From assembly GCA_964533495.1 (NCBI GenBank), contig CAZHJU010000015.1:1-64000 (forward strand): a stretch of DNA of 64,000 bases, written 5' to 3'. Shown here in pieces: positions 18,194 through 26,474 of this stretch. The first letter of the stretch is position 1. The number at the start of each line of letters is the position of its first letter. A program made the position numbers and the translations under genes. This stretch comes from Ga0077527 sp964533495. GTDB taxonomy: Bacteria > Pseudomonadota > Gammaproteobacteria > Burkholderiales > SG8-41. Under the pieces are notes generated by a model. That model was given only the letters and a program-made list of their open reading frames with translations. It was not told the origin of the DNA and did no database searches.

Positions 18194-19033
18194 GTGTTCC
18201 GCCTGCGCAACAAGGGTTTTCCACTCACCGAGGCCGTCACCGGACGGCGCTGGGAAGCGGGCCGCGTCGGCGAATCGCAGGACCTGATCGCCAACGAGAC
18301 CGCGCTGGCGCTGGTCTACAACGGCAGGCCTTTTGTCGTGATGATGGTGACACCGCAGGACATCGAGGACTTCGTGCTCGGCTTCTCGCTGAGCGAGGGA
18401 CTCATCCGCTCACCGCGGGAACTCACCGGCGTCCGCGTGCGCGAAGTGGCCGACGGCCTCGAGGCCGACATCCGCATCGATGCCGGCCGCTTCCGCGAAA
18501 TGGACCGCAGGCAGCGCAACCTGGCCGGCCGCCTCGGCTGCGGCCTCTGCGGCGCGCAAACGCTGGCGGAGGCGGTGCGCCATCCGCCGCCGGTGGCAAC
18601 CACGGCGCGCATGGCCTCCGAGCGGCTGCAGGCCGCGATGGCCGCGCTGGCGGCCCGGCAGCCGATCAACGCCGACACCGGCGCAGCCCATGCCGCGGCA
18701 TGGGTCGGCGAGGATGGCTCGATCCGGCTGGTGCGCGAGGACGTGGGCCGCCACAACGCGCTCGACAAGCTGATCGGCGCGCTGGTGCGCGAAAACGCCG
18801 CGACGGGCCGCGGCGCGGTGCTGATCACCAGCCGCGCCAGCCACGAAATGATCCAGAAGGCCGCGGCCGTCGGCATCGAAATCGTCTGCGCCGTGTCGGC
18901 GCCCACCGCGCTGGCGATCCGCCTGGCGCGCGAAACCAACATCACGCTGGCGGCATTCGCGCGGGGCAACCGCCACACCGTCTACACCCATGCCGGCCGC
19001 CTGGCCGCCGAACAGGAGTGTCTTGCCACATGA
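18194..19033 (+). CDS. fdsC: Formate dehydrogenase accessory sulfurtransferase (FdhD/FdsC)
   Basis: A 279-residue FdhD-family protein that sulfurates the molybdenum cofactor before insertion into the catalytic subunit. The conserved cysteine pair is in GRLGCGLCGAQ (about residues 117-120). Other family blocks are DFVLGFSLSEGLI, VREDVGRHNALDK and SRASHEMIQKAA. The start is a GTG 14 bp after the fdsA stop. Its stop overlaps the fdsD ATG. An active sulfurtransferase role follows from the family. Confidence 0.93.
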   Translation: MFRLRNKGFPLTEAVTGRRWEAGRVGESQDLIANETALALVYNGRPFVVMMVTPQDIEDFVLGFSLSEGLIRSPRELTGVRVREVADGLEADIRIDAGRFREMDRRQRNLAGRLGCGLCGAQTLAEAVRHPPPVATTARMASERLQAAMAALAARQPINADTGAAHAAAWVGEDGSIRLVREDVGRHNALDKLIGALVRENAATGRGAVLITSRASHEMIQKAAAVGIEIVCAVSAPTALAIRLARETNITLAAFARGNRHTVYTHAGRLAAEQECLAT

Positions 19034-19263
19034 ATAACGTCGCGCACCTCGTCAAGATGGCCAACGAAATCGAGAGCTTCTTCCGCACGGAGCCCGACCG
19101 CGAAGTCGCGATTGCCGGCATCGAAACCCATTTGCGCAAATTCTGGGAGCCCCGCATGCGCAGGGCCATCGTCGCCCACGTCGAAGCAGGCGGCAGCGGT
19201 CTGGGCGAGATGGCGATGGCTGCAATCCGCAGGCTTGCGGAAAAAGCGACCGCAGCGACCTGA
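19030..19263 (+). CDS. fdsD: Formate dehydrogenase delta subunit
   Basis: A 77-residue protein of the FdsD family, the small last product of the fds operon, needed for activity of the complex in other bacteria. Recognisable parts are VKMANEIESFFR and HLRKFWEPRMRRAI. Its ATG overlaps the fdsC stop (ATGA), so translation is coupled. No cofactor motif is seen. Confidence 0.9.
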   Translation: MNNVAHLVKMANEIESFFRTEPDREVAIAGIETHLRKFWEPRMRRAIVAHVEAGGSGLGEMAMAAIRRLAEKATAAT

Positions 19264-19364
19264 GCGGGAAATCCTGCGTCACCCGAAGCGGCAAGCACGG
19301 CCGCCGCAACCCGCTCCGGAACCTGCATCCCTGGTGGATGGATGAAGCCGGGGCCCAGGCAATC

Positions 19365-19399
19365 GGTATTATAAAAATACCTTATAAATCAAGTAGTTA
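19365..19399. repeat. Dispersed AT-rich element, copy B
   Basis: The core AATCAAGTAGTTA at 19387-19399 fully matches the IHF consensus WATCAANNNNTTR and directly touches the CCA end of tRNA-Ser(UGA). A small hairpin GGTATT/AATACC sits on its outer side (19365-19381). Confidence 0.6.
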
Positions 19400-19489
19400 T
19401 GGCGGAGAGTGTGAGATTCGAACTCACGAGGACCGTGAGGCCCTGCCGGTTTTCAAGACCGGTGCATTCAACCGCTCTGCCAACTCTCC
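19400..19489 (-). tRNA. tRNA-Ser (anticodon UGA)
   Basis: The minus strand starts GGAGAGTTGGCAGAGCGG. The anticodon stem-loop CCGGTCTTGAAAACCGG gives UGA. A long variable arm with GGGCCTCACGGTCCTC is followed by GAGTTCGAATCTC, a paired acceptor stem and an encoded CCA. Length is 90 nt. Confidence 0.97.
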
Positions 19490-19795
19490 GTATTGCCGAT
19501 CGTCCAGCCTGCCGGTTTTAGTTCCAACCGCGTCTCCGGCATTTAACTTGCCGCACGGCAACCAGCCGCCCCTGAACGGGCACGGGCCGCGAATTGTAGC
19601 GCCAATCGCCGCGGAACTGCGACCGGATTACGACAATTGCTCAAAATAATGTTACCTATTATCAAATACTTGCGCCCTGCTCTCCCCATCCGTGGCGGGC
19701 CGAAAAGCATTGCAACTTTAGCCTCCTTTCAGTAGTCTTACGAAGGTCTTACTGTCGACTGTTTCAGTCAACTTTTATCCGGAGGCTTCCAATCT
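19490..19795. other. Intergenic leader of the Bax-inhibitor-like gene
   Basis: About 300 bp without a supported gene. It holds copy L of the dispersed element (19634-19672, core TATCAAATACTTG, a full IHF-consensus match) and TCCGGAGGC before the next start. A weak promoter candidate (TTGCAA, 17 bp, TAGTCT) lies near 19709-19737. Confidence 0.4.
19634..19672. repeat. Dispersed AT-rich element, copy L (diverged)
   Basis: The core TATCAAATACTTG at 19660-19672 matches WATCAANNNNTTR, but the flanking sequence is less like the other copies. It lies between the tRNA-Ser(UGA) and the Bax-inhibitor-like gene. Confidence 0.4.
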
Positions 19796-20500
19796 ATGCA
19801 ACCTGATCTGCACACCGGCGCGACCTACCCTGCCGGCACCACGGACATTGCCGCACAGCAGAACAAGGTCCTGCGCAACACCTATCTGCTGCTCGCGATT
19901 TCGCTGATCCCGACGGTGATCGGCGCCGCGATCGGCACCCATTTCATCAATTTCGGCTTCATGCGCGCCAGCCCGGTCATGTCGATACTGGTGATGCTGG
20001 CGGTGTTCTACGGCTGGATCTACGCCATCGAGAAAAACCGCGACAGCGTCCTCGGCGTCGGCCTGCTGCTGGGCTTCACGGCCTTCCTCGGCCTGATGAT
20101 GGCCCCGCTGCTGCAGAACATCCTGTCGCTGCGCAACGGCGGACAGCTGGTCATGATGGCCGCCGGCGGCACGGCCGCGGTGTTCTTCGTGCTGTCGGGC
20201 ATCGCGTCGACGACGAAGCGGGACTTCAGCCTCCTCAACAAGTTCCTGCTGGTCGGCTTCGTGGTGATCATGCTGGCGGTGCTCGCCAACATCTTCCTGC
20301 AGAGCTCGCTGATGCATCTGACGCTGTGCGCGGCCTTCATCATCTTCTCGTCGGCCGTCATCCTGTGGCAGATCAACTCGATCGTGCGCGGCGGCGAGAC
20401 GAACTACGTGTCGGCCACGCTGACGCTGTACGTTTCGCTCTACAACATCTTCACCAGCCTGCTGCAGCTGCTGGGCATCTTCGGCGGCGACCGCGACTGA
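19796..20500 (+). CDS. Bax inhibitor-1/YccA family inner membrane protein
   Basis: A 234-residue membrane protein with about seven hydrophobic segments after a polar N-terminus of some 30 residues. Family features are YLLLAISLIPTVIGA, GSPV-like ASPVMSILVM and the C-terminal LTLYVSLYNIFTSLLQLLG. The E. coli relative YccA interacts with the FtsH protease; other family members act as calcium or pH-gated channels. A GGAGG lies ahead of the ATG. It is monocistronic, with a strong terminator just after the stop. Confidence 0.92.
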   Translation: MQPDLHTGATYPAGTTDIAAQQNKVLRNTYLLLAISLIPTVIGAAIGTHFINFGFMRASPVMSILVMLAVFYGWIYAIEKNRDSVLGVGLLLGFTAFLGLMMAPLLQNILSLRNGGQLVMMAAGGTAAVFFVLSGIASTTKRDFSLLNKFLLVGFVVIMLAVLANIFLQSSLMHLTLCAAFIIFSSAVILWQINSIVRGGETNYVSATLTLYVSLYNIFTSLLQLLGIFGGDRD

Positions 20501-20518
20501 GCGGATTGCCATGCCATG

Positions 20519-20545
20519 AAAAAGCGGCCTGCGGGCCGCTTTTTT
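20519..20545 (+). terminator. Rho-independent terminator after the Bax-inhibitor-like gene
   Basis: AAAAAGCGGCC-TGC-GGGCCGCTTTTTT forms a GC-rich hairpin followed by T residues. The A run on the other side means it may also stop rlmD transcripts coming from the opposite direction. Confidence 0.8.
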
Positions 20546-20563
20546 GTCGCCCGGAAAAGCCGC

Positions 20564-21895
20564 TCAGCACTCGAACAGCGCGATCGATTCGACGTGCGCG
20601 GTGTGCGGGAACATGTTGACGATGCCGGCGGCGCGCAGCGTGTAGCCGTGCACCGCCACCAGCACCTCCGCATCCCGCGCCAGCGTCGACGGGCTGCAGG
20701 AGACGTAGACGATGCGCCGCGGACCGTCGGCGCCGATCAGCTTCACCAGTTCCATCGCGCCGTCGCGCGGCGGATCGATCAGCAGCTTGTCGAAAGGCCC
20801 GAAGGCCTGCCATTGCGCCGCGTCGATCTTGAACAGGTCCATCGTGAAAAAGCGGGTGTTGCCGGCCAGCCCGTTGCGCCGCGCGTTGTCCTCGGCGCGG
20901 CGTATCAGTCCGGCGCTGCCCTCGATGCCGGTGACCTGGGCGCCGCTGCGCGCGATCGGCAGCGTGAAATTGCCCAGCCCGCAGAACAGGTCGGCGATGC
21001 GCTCGCCCGGCCGCGGATCGAGCAGATTCAGCGCCCGCCGCACCAGCACGCGGTTGATCGCATGGTTGACCTGGGTGAAGTCGGTGGGCTTGAAATGGAT
21101 GCTGACCCCGAACTCGGGCAGCGTGTAATGCAGATCGTCCGCCCCCGCGGGATGGAAGGGCTGCGCCGTTTCCGGGCCTGCCGGCTGCAGCCACAGGGAA
21201 ACCCGGTGCGTATCGGCGAACCCGCGGATGCGCTGTTCGTCGGCCGGCGTCAGCGGCTCCAGCACGCGCAGCACCAGCACGTCCGCGTTGCCGGCCACGG
21301 CAACCTCGATCTGCGGCAGCCGGTCGCGGATGCTCAGGTCGCCCACCAGTTCGCGCAACCGCGGCAGCAGGGCTGAAATCCGTTCCGGCAGCACCTTGCA
21401 GGCCGTCATGTCGGCGACGTAGCTGCTGCGCTTCTCGTGGAAACCGACCAGCACGCTGCCCTTCTTGACGACGTTGCGCACGGTCAGCCGCGCGCGGTGG
21501 CGGTAGCCCCATGCCGGGCCGTGGATCGCCGGCAGTATTTGCTCCGGCGCGACCTTGCCGATATGGCGCAGGTTGTCTTCGAGCACCCTTTGCTTGGCCG
21601 CGACCTGCGTGCGCAGGTCGATGTGCTGCAGGCTGCAGCCACCGCAGAGGCCGAAAAAGCGGCACTGCGGATCGGTGCGCGCGACGCTCCCGCTGAATAT
21701 CCTCGTCGCAAAACCCTGTTCGAAAGCCGGCTTGCGGCGGTAGATCGAAGCCTCCACCGACTCTCCCGGCAACGCGCCTTCGATGAACATCACCTTGCCG
21801 TCGTGGCGGGCGATGCCCTTGCCTTCATGATCCAGGGATTCGATCTGCAGCGGGCCGACCGTGGTCGTCCGCGGGGTCTTGCTGCGGCCTGCCAT
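20564..21895 (-). CDS. rlmD: 23S rRNA (uracil-1939-C5)-methyltransferase RlmD
   Basis: A 443-residue RNA m5U methyltransferase of the TrmA/RlmD family. An N-terminal TRAM domain (about 10-70, ESLDHEGKGIARHDG) is followed by a [4Fe-4S] cysteine set with CRFFGLCGGCSLQH. The SAM motif is DLFCGLGNFTLPIA, and the catalytic Cys lies in YVSCSPSTLARD. The ATG at 21895 gives the usual RlmD start. It is the last gene in the long minus-strand run, 121 bp after the exonuclease gene. Confidence 0.94.
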   Translation of the reverse strand: MAGRSKTPRTTTVGPLQIESLDHEGKGIARHDGKVMFIEGALPGESVEASIYRRKPAFEQGFATRIFSGSVARTDPQCRFFGLCGGCSLQHIDLRTQVAAKQRVLEDNLRHIGKVAPEQILPAIHGPAWGYRHRARLTVRNVVKKGSVLVGFHEKRSSYVADMTACKVLPERISALLPRLRELVGDLSIRDRLPQIEVAVAGNADVLVLRVLEPLTPADEQRIRGFADTHRVSLWLQPAGPETAQPFHPAGADDLHYTLPEFGVSIHFKPTDFTQVNHAINRVLVRRALNLLDPRPGERIADLFCGLGNFTLPIARSGAQVTGIEGSAGLIRRAEDNARRNGLAGNTRFFTMDLFKIDAAQWQAFGPFDKLLIDPPRDGAMELVKLIGADGPRRIVYVSCSPSTLARDAEVLVAVHGYTLRAAGIVNMFPHTAHVESIALFEC

Positions 21896-22016
21896 GCCTA
21901 ACGATCGAGCCGTTGCGGAAACGCAATGGCACGACGGTATCCCCCAAGGGAACATTTGCCGCGCAGCAGAGGGCGCTGGGACGGGAACATGGCCAAAGAT
22001 TGAAAGTCTCCGATCA

Positions 22017-22793
22017 TCACGCCGTCCAGCGCGACAGGAACTCCTGCCAGTGCGGCTGATCGAGCTTGCCCAGCGCGGCGCGCACCGCCTCGATCTGCCG
22101 GTCGTGCTGCGCGGGCGTCAGCGCGCCGCGCATCTGCTGGAAACGCAGGTAGACCAGATAGGTGTTCACCACGTCGGTTTCGCAGTAGCGCCAGATATCT
22201 TCCAGCTTGCCGTCCTGATAAGCGCCCCAGACTGCCGAGCCGTCCATACCGAGTTTTCCCGGAAAACCCATCAACTGCGCCAGCGCATCCAGCGGCGCAT
22301 TGGCGCGGCCCTGGTACAGCGCCAGCAGATCCATCAGGTCGAGATGGCGCTGGTGGTAGCGGCTGATGTAGTTGTTCCACTTGAATTCGCGGTCGTCCTC
22401 GCCCATGTCCCAGTAGCGCGCCGCCTTCACGCCGTGCATCAGCCCGCGGTAATGCAGCACCGGCAGGTCGAAGCCGCCGCCGTTCCAGGACACCAGCTGC
22501 GGCGTGTATTTCTCGATGCCGTCGAAAAAGCGCTGGATGATTTCCGCCTCGCTCTCGCCGGCCGCGCCGAGCGACCAGACCTTGAAGCTGTCGCGATCCT
22601 GCAGCGCGCAGGAAATCACCAGCACGCGCTGCAGGTAATGCGGCAGGAAATCGCTGCCGTGGGTCTGCCGCCGCAACTGGAAGGCCATCTCCGCGACGTC
22701 GCGGTCGGACACGCCGGCGTCGATGCCTTGCAGCTTGCGGATGCCGGCGATGTCGGGGATGGTCTCGATATCGAAGACCAGTACAGGATTCAA
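22017..22793 (-). CDS. PolB-like 3'-5' exonuclease (predicted)
   Basis: A 258-residue protein of the predicted PolB-like DEDD exonuclease family. Exonuclease residues are visible in VLVFDIETIPD (Exo I), VSWNGGGFDLPVL (Exo II) and YCETDVVNTYL (Exo III). No polymerase domain is attached. The start codon is a TTG, preceded by AAAGGAA, which itself lies inside copy C of the dispersed AT-rich element; the element therefore supplies the ribosome-binding region. Substrate and role are not known; a repair or RNA-processing function is plausible. Confidence 0.88.
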   Translation of the reverse strand: MNPVLVFDIETIPDIAGIRKLQGIDAGVSDRDVAEMAFQLRRQTHGSDFLPHYLQRVLVISCALQDRDSFKVWSLGAAGESEAEIIQRFFDGIEKYTPQLVSWNGGGFDLPVLHYRGLMHGVKAARYWDMGEDDREFKWNNYISRYHQRHLDLMDLLALYQGRANAPLDALAQLMGFPGKLGMDGSAVWGAYQDGKLEDIWRYCETDVVNTYLVYLRFQQMRGALTPAQHDRQIEAVRAALGKLDQPHWQEFLSRWTA

Positions 22794-22825
22794 AAAAATT
22801 CCTTTAAAATCAAGTACTTATAAAA
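22791..22825. repeat. Dispersed AT-rich element, copy C
   Basis: It fills the whole gap between the cysM stop and the exonuclease start. The core AATCAAGTACTTA (22808-22820) matches WATCAANNNNTTR fully, with an A tract at 22792-22798. It is very like copy E near gph. Confidence 0.7.
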
Positions 22826-23710
22826 TCAGGCAAACACGCCGGTGGAGAGATAGCGGTCGCCGCGGTCGCACACGATGGCAACGATCACGGCATCCTGCAC
22901 CTGCGCCGAAATCTGCAGCGCGGCCCATAACGCGCCGCCGGAGGACACGCCGGCGAAAATGCCCTCCTCGCGCGCCAGCCGCCGCATCGTGTCCTCGGCA
23001 TCGGCCTGGCGGACTTCGACCACGCGGTCGACCTGCGACCAGTCGCAGATTTTCGGCAGATATTCGGCGGGCCATTTGCGGATGCCCGGAATCTGCGCGC
23101 CCTCCGCCGGCTGGCAGCCGACGACCTGCACCGCTGGATTCTTTTCCTTCAGGTAACGCGAGGTGCCCATGATGGTGCCGGTGGTGCCCATGCTGGAAAT
23201 GAAATGGGTCACCCGGCCTTCGGTGTCGCGCCAGATCTCGGGGCCGGTGCCCTCGTAATGCGCCAGCGGGTTATCGGGATTGGCGAATTGGTCGAGCATC
23301 ACGCCCCGGCCTTCGCGCACCATGCGTTCGGCGGCGTCGCGCGCGCCCTCCATGCTCGCCTCCTTCGGCGTCAGCACCAGCTCGGCGCCGTAGGCGCGCA
23401 TCGTCTGCTGGCGCTCCAGCGACTGGTTCTCCGGCATCACCAGCACCATGCGGTAGCCCATGATCGCCGCCACCATCGCCAGCGCGATGCCGGTATTGCC
23501 GCTGGTCGGCTCGATCAGCGTGTCGCCGGGCCTGATGGCGCCGCGCTCCTCCGCGCGGCGCACCATCGACAGCGCCGGCCGGTCCTTCACCGAGCCCGCG
23601 GGATTGTTGCCTTCGAGCTTGAGCAATATCGCGTTCGTGGTCTTGCCCGGCATGCGCTGCAGGCGCACCAGCGGGGTATTGCCGACGAAATCAGCGAGAC
23701 TGTGCCACAT
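22826..23710 (-). CDS. cysM: Cysteine synthase B (O-acetylserine sulfhydrylase)
   Basis: A 294-residue PLP enzyme that makes cysteine from O-acetylserine and sulfide or thiosulfate. The PLP lysine is in NPAGSVKDRPALS, the substrate loop in EPTSGNTGIALA, and the phosphate-binding glycine loop in SSMGTTGTIMG. Length and the EYLPKICDWSQVDR segment favour CysM over CysK. It lies two bases after hldD, and its stop touches copy C of the AT-rich element. Confidence 0.94.
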   Translation of the reverse strand: MWHSLADFVGNTPLVRLQRMPGKTTNAILLKLEGNNPAGSVKDRPALSMVRRAEERGAIRPGDTLIEPTSGNTGIALAMVAAIMGYRMVLVMPENQSLERQQTMRAYGAELVLTPKEASMEGARDAAERMVREGRGVMLDQFANPDNPLAHYEGTGPEIWRDTEGRVTHFISSMGTTGTIMGTSRYLKEKNPAVQVVGCQPAEGAQIPGIRKWPAEYLPKICDWSQVDRVVEVRQADAEDTMRRLAREEGIFAGVSSGGALWAALQISAQVQDAVIVAIVCDRGDRYLSTGVFA

Positions 23711-23712
23711 GC

Positions 23713-24711
23713 TCAGCCCCCGCTCCTGGCCAGCAACTGGTGGATGTAGCGCGACACGCCCTGCTCGACGTTCAGGAAGGGCGCGGCGTAACCCGCCGTG
23801 CGCAGCGTCGACAGGTCGGCCTGGGTGTAGCTCTGGTACTTGCCCCGGAGGTCGCCCGGGAACGGGACGTAGCGGATGACGTTCTGCTGCTGCAGCTCGT
23901 GCAGCGTTGCCGCCGGGCGCCCCTCCGCGCCGCGGCAGGCATTCAACGCCGCCACCGCGACATCGTTGAAGGACTGCGCGGCGCCGGTGCCGCAGTTGTA
24001 GATGCCGGACACCGTCGGGTTCCGCAGAAAATGCAGGTTGACCCTGACCACGTCCTCGACCGACACGAAATCGCGGCGCTGTTCGCCGTTGCCGTAGCCG
24101 CCGCTGCCTTCGAACAGCCGCACATGCCCTTCCGCGCGGTACTGGTTGAAGAAATGGAAGGCCACCGAGGCCATGCGCCCCTTGTGCTGCTCGCGGTCGC
24201 CGTAGACGTTGAAATAGCGCAGGCCGACGACCTGCGGCCCGCCGGGCGGCAGCCGGCGCACGCGCTGGTCGAACAGCAGCTTCGAGTAGCCGTAGACGTT
24301 GAGCGGTCCCTCGCAGGCCGGGTCCTCGCGGAATTCGGTGTGCGCGCCGTAGGTCGCGGCGGAGGACGCGTAGATCAGCGGAATCATTTCAGCGGCGCAG
24401 AAATCGAGCAGCGCGCAGGAATAGGCGTAATTGACGTCCATCACGTAGCGGCCGTCGCTGGCGGTAGTGTCCGAGCAGGCGCCCTGGTGGAACATCGCCT
24501 TCACCGCGCGGCGGAACCCGCCCGCCTTCACCCGCGCCAGGAACTCGTCCTTGTCGAGGTAATCGCTGATCGCGCAGTCGACGAGGTTGCGGAATTTGTC
24601 GCCCTGCGTCAGGTCGTCGACGGCCAGGATGTCGGTGATGCCCTGCGCATTGAGGCCCTTGACCAGATTGGCGCCGATGAAACCCGCGGCGCCGGTCACC
24701 ACGTAAACCAT
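23713..24711 (-). CDS. hldD: ADP-L-glycero-D-manno-heptose-6-epimerase
   Basis: A 332-residue short-chain dehydrogenase/reductase-fold epimerase in the lipopolysaccharide inner-core heptose pathway. The NADP-binding loop is VTGAAGFIGANLVK, and the catalytic Tyr-Lys pair is in NVYGYSKLLFD. ASSAATYG and YFNVYGDREQHKGRMAS are typical of HldD. It follows the heptose kinase gene by three bases. Confidence 0.95.
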   Translation of the reverse strand: MVYVVTGAAGFIGANLVKGLNAQGITDILAVDDLTQGDKFRNLVDCAISDYLDKDEFLARVKAGGFRRAVKAMFHQGACSDTTASDGRYVMDVNYAYSCALLDFCAAEMIPLIYASSAATYGAHTEFREDPACEGPLNVYGYSKLLFDQRVRRLPPGGPQVVGLRYFNVYGDREQHKGRMASVAFHFFNQYRAEGHVRLFEGSGGYGNGEQRRDFVSVEDVVRVNLHFLRNPTVSGIYNCGTGAAQSFNDVAVAALNACRGAEGRPAATLHELQQQNVIRYVPFPGDLRGKYQSYTQADLSTLRTAGYAAPFLNVEQGVSRYIHQLLARSGG

Positions 24712-24714
24712 TCT

Positions 24715-25689
24715 TCAGTCCTCCCCCGTCGGCGGAAACAGTTCGTCGGGATGGGGCACCGCGGTGCCGAATCTGCCGACGACGATGCCCGCCGCGCGGT
24801 TGGCGATGCGCACCGCGTTTTCCAAGTCCAGGCCTGCGGCCAGCATTACGCCGGTCACGGCGATCACCGTGTCGCCGGCGCCGCTGACGTCGTAGACCTC
24901 GCGCGCCTGCGCCGGCACGTGCAGCCGGCTGCCGCTGCGGTACAGTGTCATGCCTTCTTCGCTGCGCGTGACCAGCAGGCCGCCGAGGCCGAGGCGCCTG
25001 CGCAGCGCCTGCGCCCTCGCGTTGAGCATGCCCTCGCTGGTCCAGCCGCCGGTCACCGCGCGCAGCTCGGCGCGGTTCGGCGTGATCAGCGTGGCGCCGC
25101 GGTAACGCGAATAATCCTCGCCCTTGGGATCGACCAGCACCGGCTTGCCGGCGCGGCGCGCGAGCGCGATCATCCGCGCGATATGGGCCAAGCCGCCCTT
25201 GCCGTAGTCCGACAGGATCACCACGTCGCAGGCCTTCAGCAGGCGCCGGTAATCCTTCAGTTTGGAAGCCAGCACCTCGTGGCCGGGCACGGTCTCGAAA
25301 TCCGCGCGCAGCAGCTGCTGCTGGCGACCGATGACCCGCAGCTTGACCGTGGTCGAGACGGTGGCATCGTCGTGCAGGCTGGCGGCGATGCCTTCGCGTT
25401 TCAGCAGCTGGTGCAGGCTGCGCCCGGCCTCGTCGCGGCCCACCACCGACAGCAGCGCCGTTTTCGCGCCGAGCGCGGCCACATTGCGCGCCACGTTGGC
25501 GGCGCCGCCCGGACGCTCCTCCACGCGGTCGACCTTGACCACCGGCACCGGCGCCTCGGGCGAAATGCGGTTGACCTCGCCGAACCAGTAGCGGTCGAGC
25601 ATCACGTCGCCGACCACCAGCAGCCGCGCGCGGCGCAGCCGCCGTGCAAGGCTGGTCGGGCTTGTCTGGCCTGTCTTGTTTGCGGGCAT
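24715..25689 (-). CDS. hldA: D-glycero-beta-D-manno-heptose-7-phosphate kinase
   Basis: A 324-residue PfkB-family sugar kinase making heptose-1,7-bisphosphate for LPS core. VVGDVMLDRYWFG opens the domain. The catalytic base lies in DVSGAGDTVIAV. The adenylyltransferase domain of fused HldE is absent, so this is the separate-kinase form. The ATG at 25689 is taken; a TTG at 25704 is possible and would add five residues. Neither has a clear Shine-Dalgarno sequence. It pairs with hldD next door. Confidence 0.92.
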   Translation of the reverse strand: MPANKTGQTSPTSLARRLRRARLLVVGDVMLDRYWFGEVNRISPEAPVPVVKVDRVEERPGGAANVARNVAALGAKTALLSVVGRDEAGRSLHQLLKREGIAASLHDDATVSTTVKLRVIGRQQQLLRADFETVPGHEVLASKLKDYRRLLKACDVVILSDYGKGGLAHIARMIALARRAGKPVLVDPKGEDYSRYRGATLITPNRAELRAVTGGWTSEGMLNARAQALRRRLGLGGLLVTRSEEGMTLYRSGSRLHVPAQAREVYDVSGAGDTVIAVTGVMLAAGLDLENAVRIANRAAGIVVGRFGTAVPHPDELFPPTGED

Positions 25690-25729
25690 GGCGAATCGAT
25701 TCAATCCGGTATTTTAATCAGGGCGGCGT

Positions 25730-26446
25730 TCAGGCCGCCGCCGCGGCAATCTCGGCGTTGATGCGGTCGAGCACCGCCAGCGGGTCGGCCGCGCGCGTGA
25801 TCGGCCTGCCGATCACCAGGTAATCCGCCCCGCCGGCAATCGCCGCCTGCGGCGTGACGATGCGTTTCTGGTCGTCCTGCGCGGCATCGGGAAGACGGAT
25901 GCCCGGCGTCACCAGGCAGAAATCCGGGCCGCAGGCCGCACGCAGCCGCGGCGCCTCCTGCGCCGAGCAGACCACGCCGTCCATCCCGCTCGCCGCGGCC
26001 AGACGGGACAGGCGCTCGACCAGCGCTTCCGGCGCTTCCGCATGGCCGGTTTCGCGGAGATCCTCCGCCCCCAGGCTGGTCAGCACCGTGACAGCGATCA
26101 GCTTGGGCGGGCGCACGAATCCGGCCAGCGCCCCGCGTGCCGCCTGCATCATGGCCCGCCCGCCGCCGGCATGGACGTTGATCATCCATGCGCCCAGCCC
26201 GGCCGCCGCCTTGCAGGCCGCGGCGACGGTATTCGGAATGTCGTGGTACTTCAGGTCGAGGAACACGTCGAAGCCGCGCCGGACCAGTTGCTCGACCAGG
26301 GCGGGACCGGCCACCGTGAACAGTTCCTTGCCGACCTTGATCCGGCAGCGCGCCGGGTCCAGCCGCTGCGCAAAGGCCAGCGCCTCGGCGGCACTGGCGT
26401 AATCCAGCGCGACGATGACGCGCGGGCCGTGTTGACCGGTGCTCAT
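25730..26446 (-). CDS. pyrF: Orotidine-5'-phosphate decarboxylase
   Basis: A 238-residue TIM-barrel enzyme, the last step of UMP synthesis. The catalytic Lys-Asp set is in FLDLKYHDIPNT. Other conserved parts are ALDYASAAEAL, KVGKELF, GIRLPDAAQDDQKR and YLVIGRPITRA. The ATG at 26446 gives normal length. It sits 28 bp after lapB, as in many proteobacteria. Confidence 0.95.
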   Translation of the reverse strand: MSTGQHGPRVIVALDYASAAEALAFAQRLDPARCRIKVGKELFTVAGPALVEQLVRRGFDVFLDLKYHDIPNTVAAACKAAAGLGAWMINVHAGGGRAMMQAARGALAGFVRPPKLIAVTVLTSLGAEDLRETGHAEAPEALVERLSRLAAASGMDGVVCSAQEAPRLRAACGPDFCLVTPGIRLPDAAQDDQKRIVTPQAAIAGGADYLVIGRPITRAADPLAVLDRINAEIAAAAA

Positions 26447-26474
26447 TCGCCTGCCTTCCATTCGCCTGTCTTCC

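Noticed and set aside
15313..18294. A long minus-strand frame opposite fdsA
   Set aside because: Antisense shadow with no family features; fdsA is certain on the other strand.
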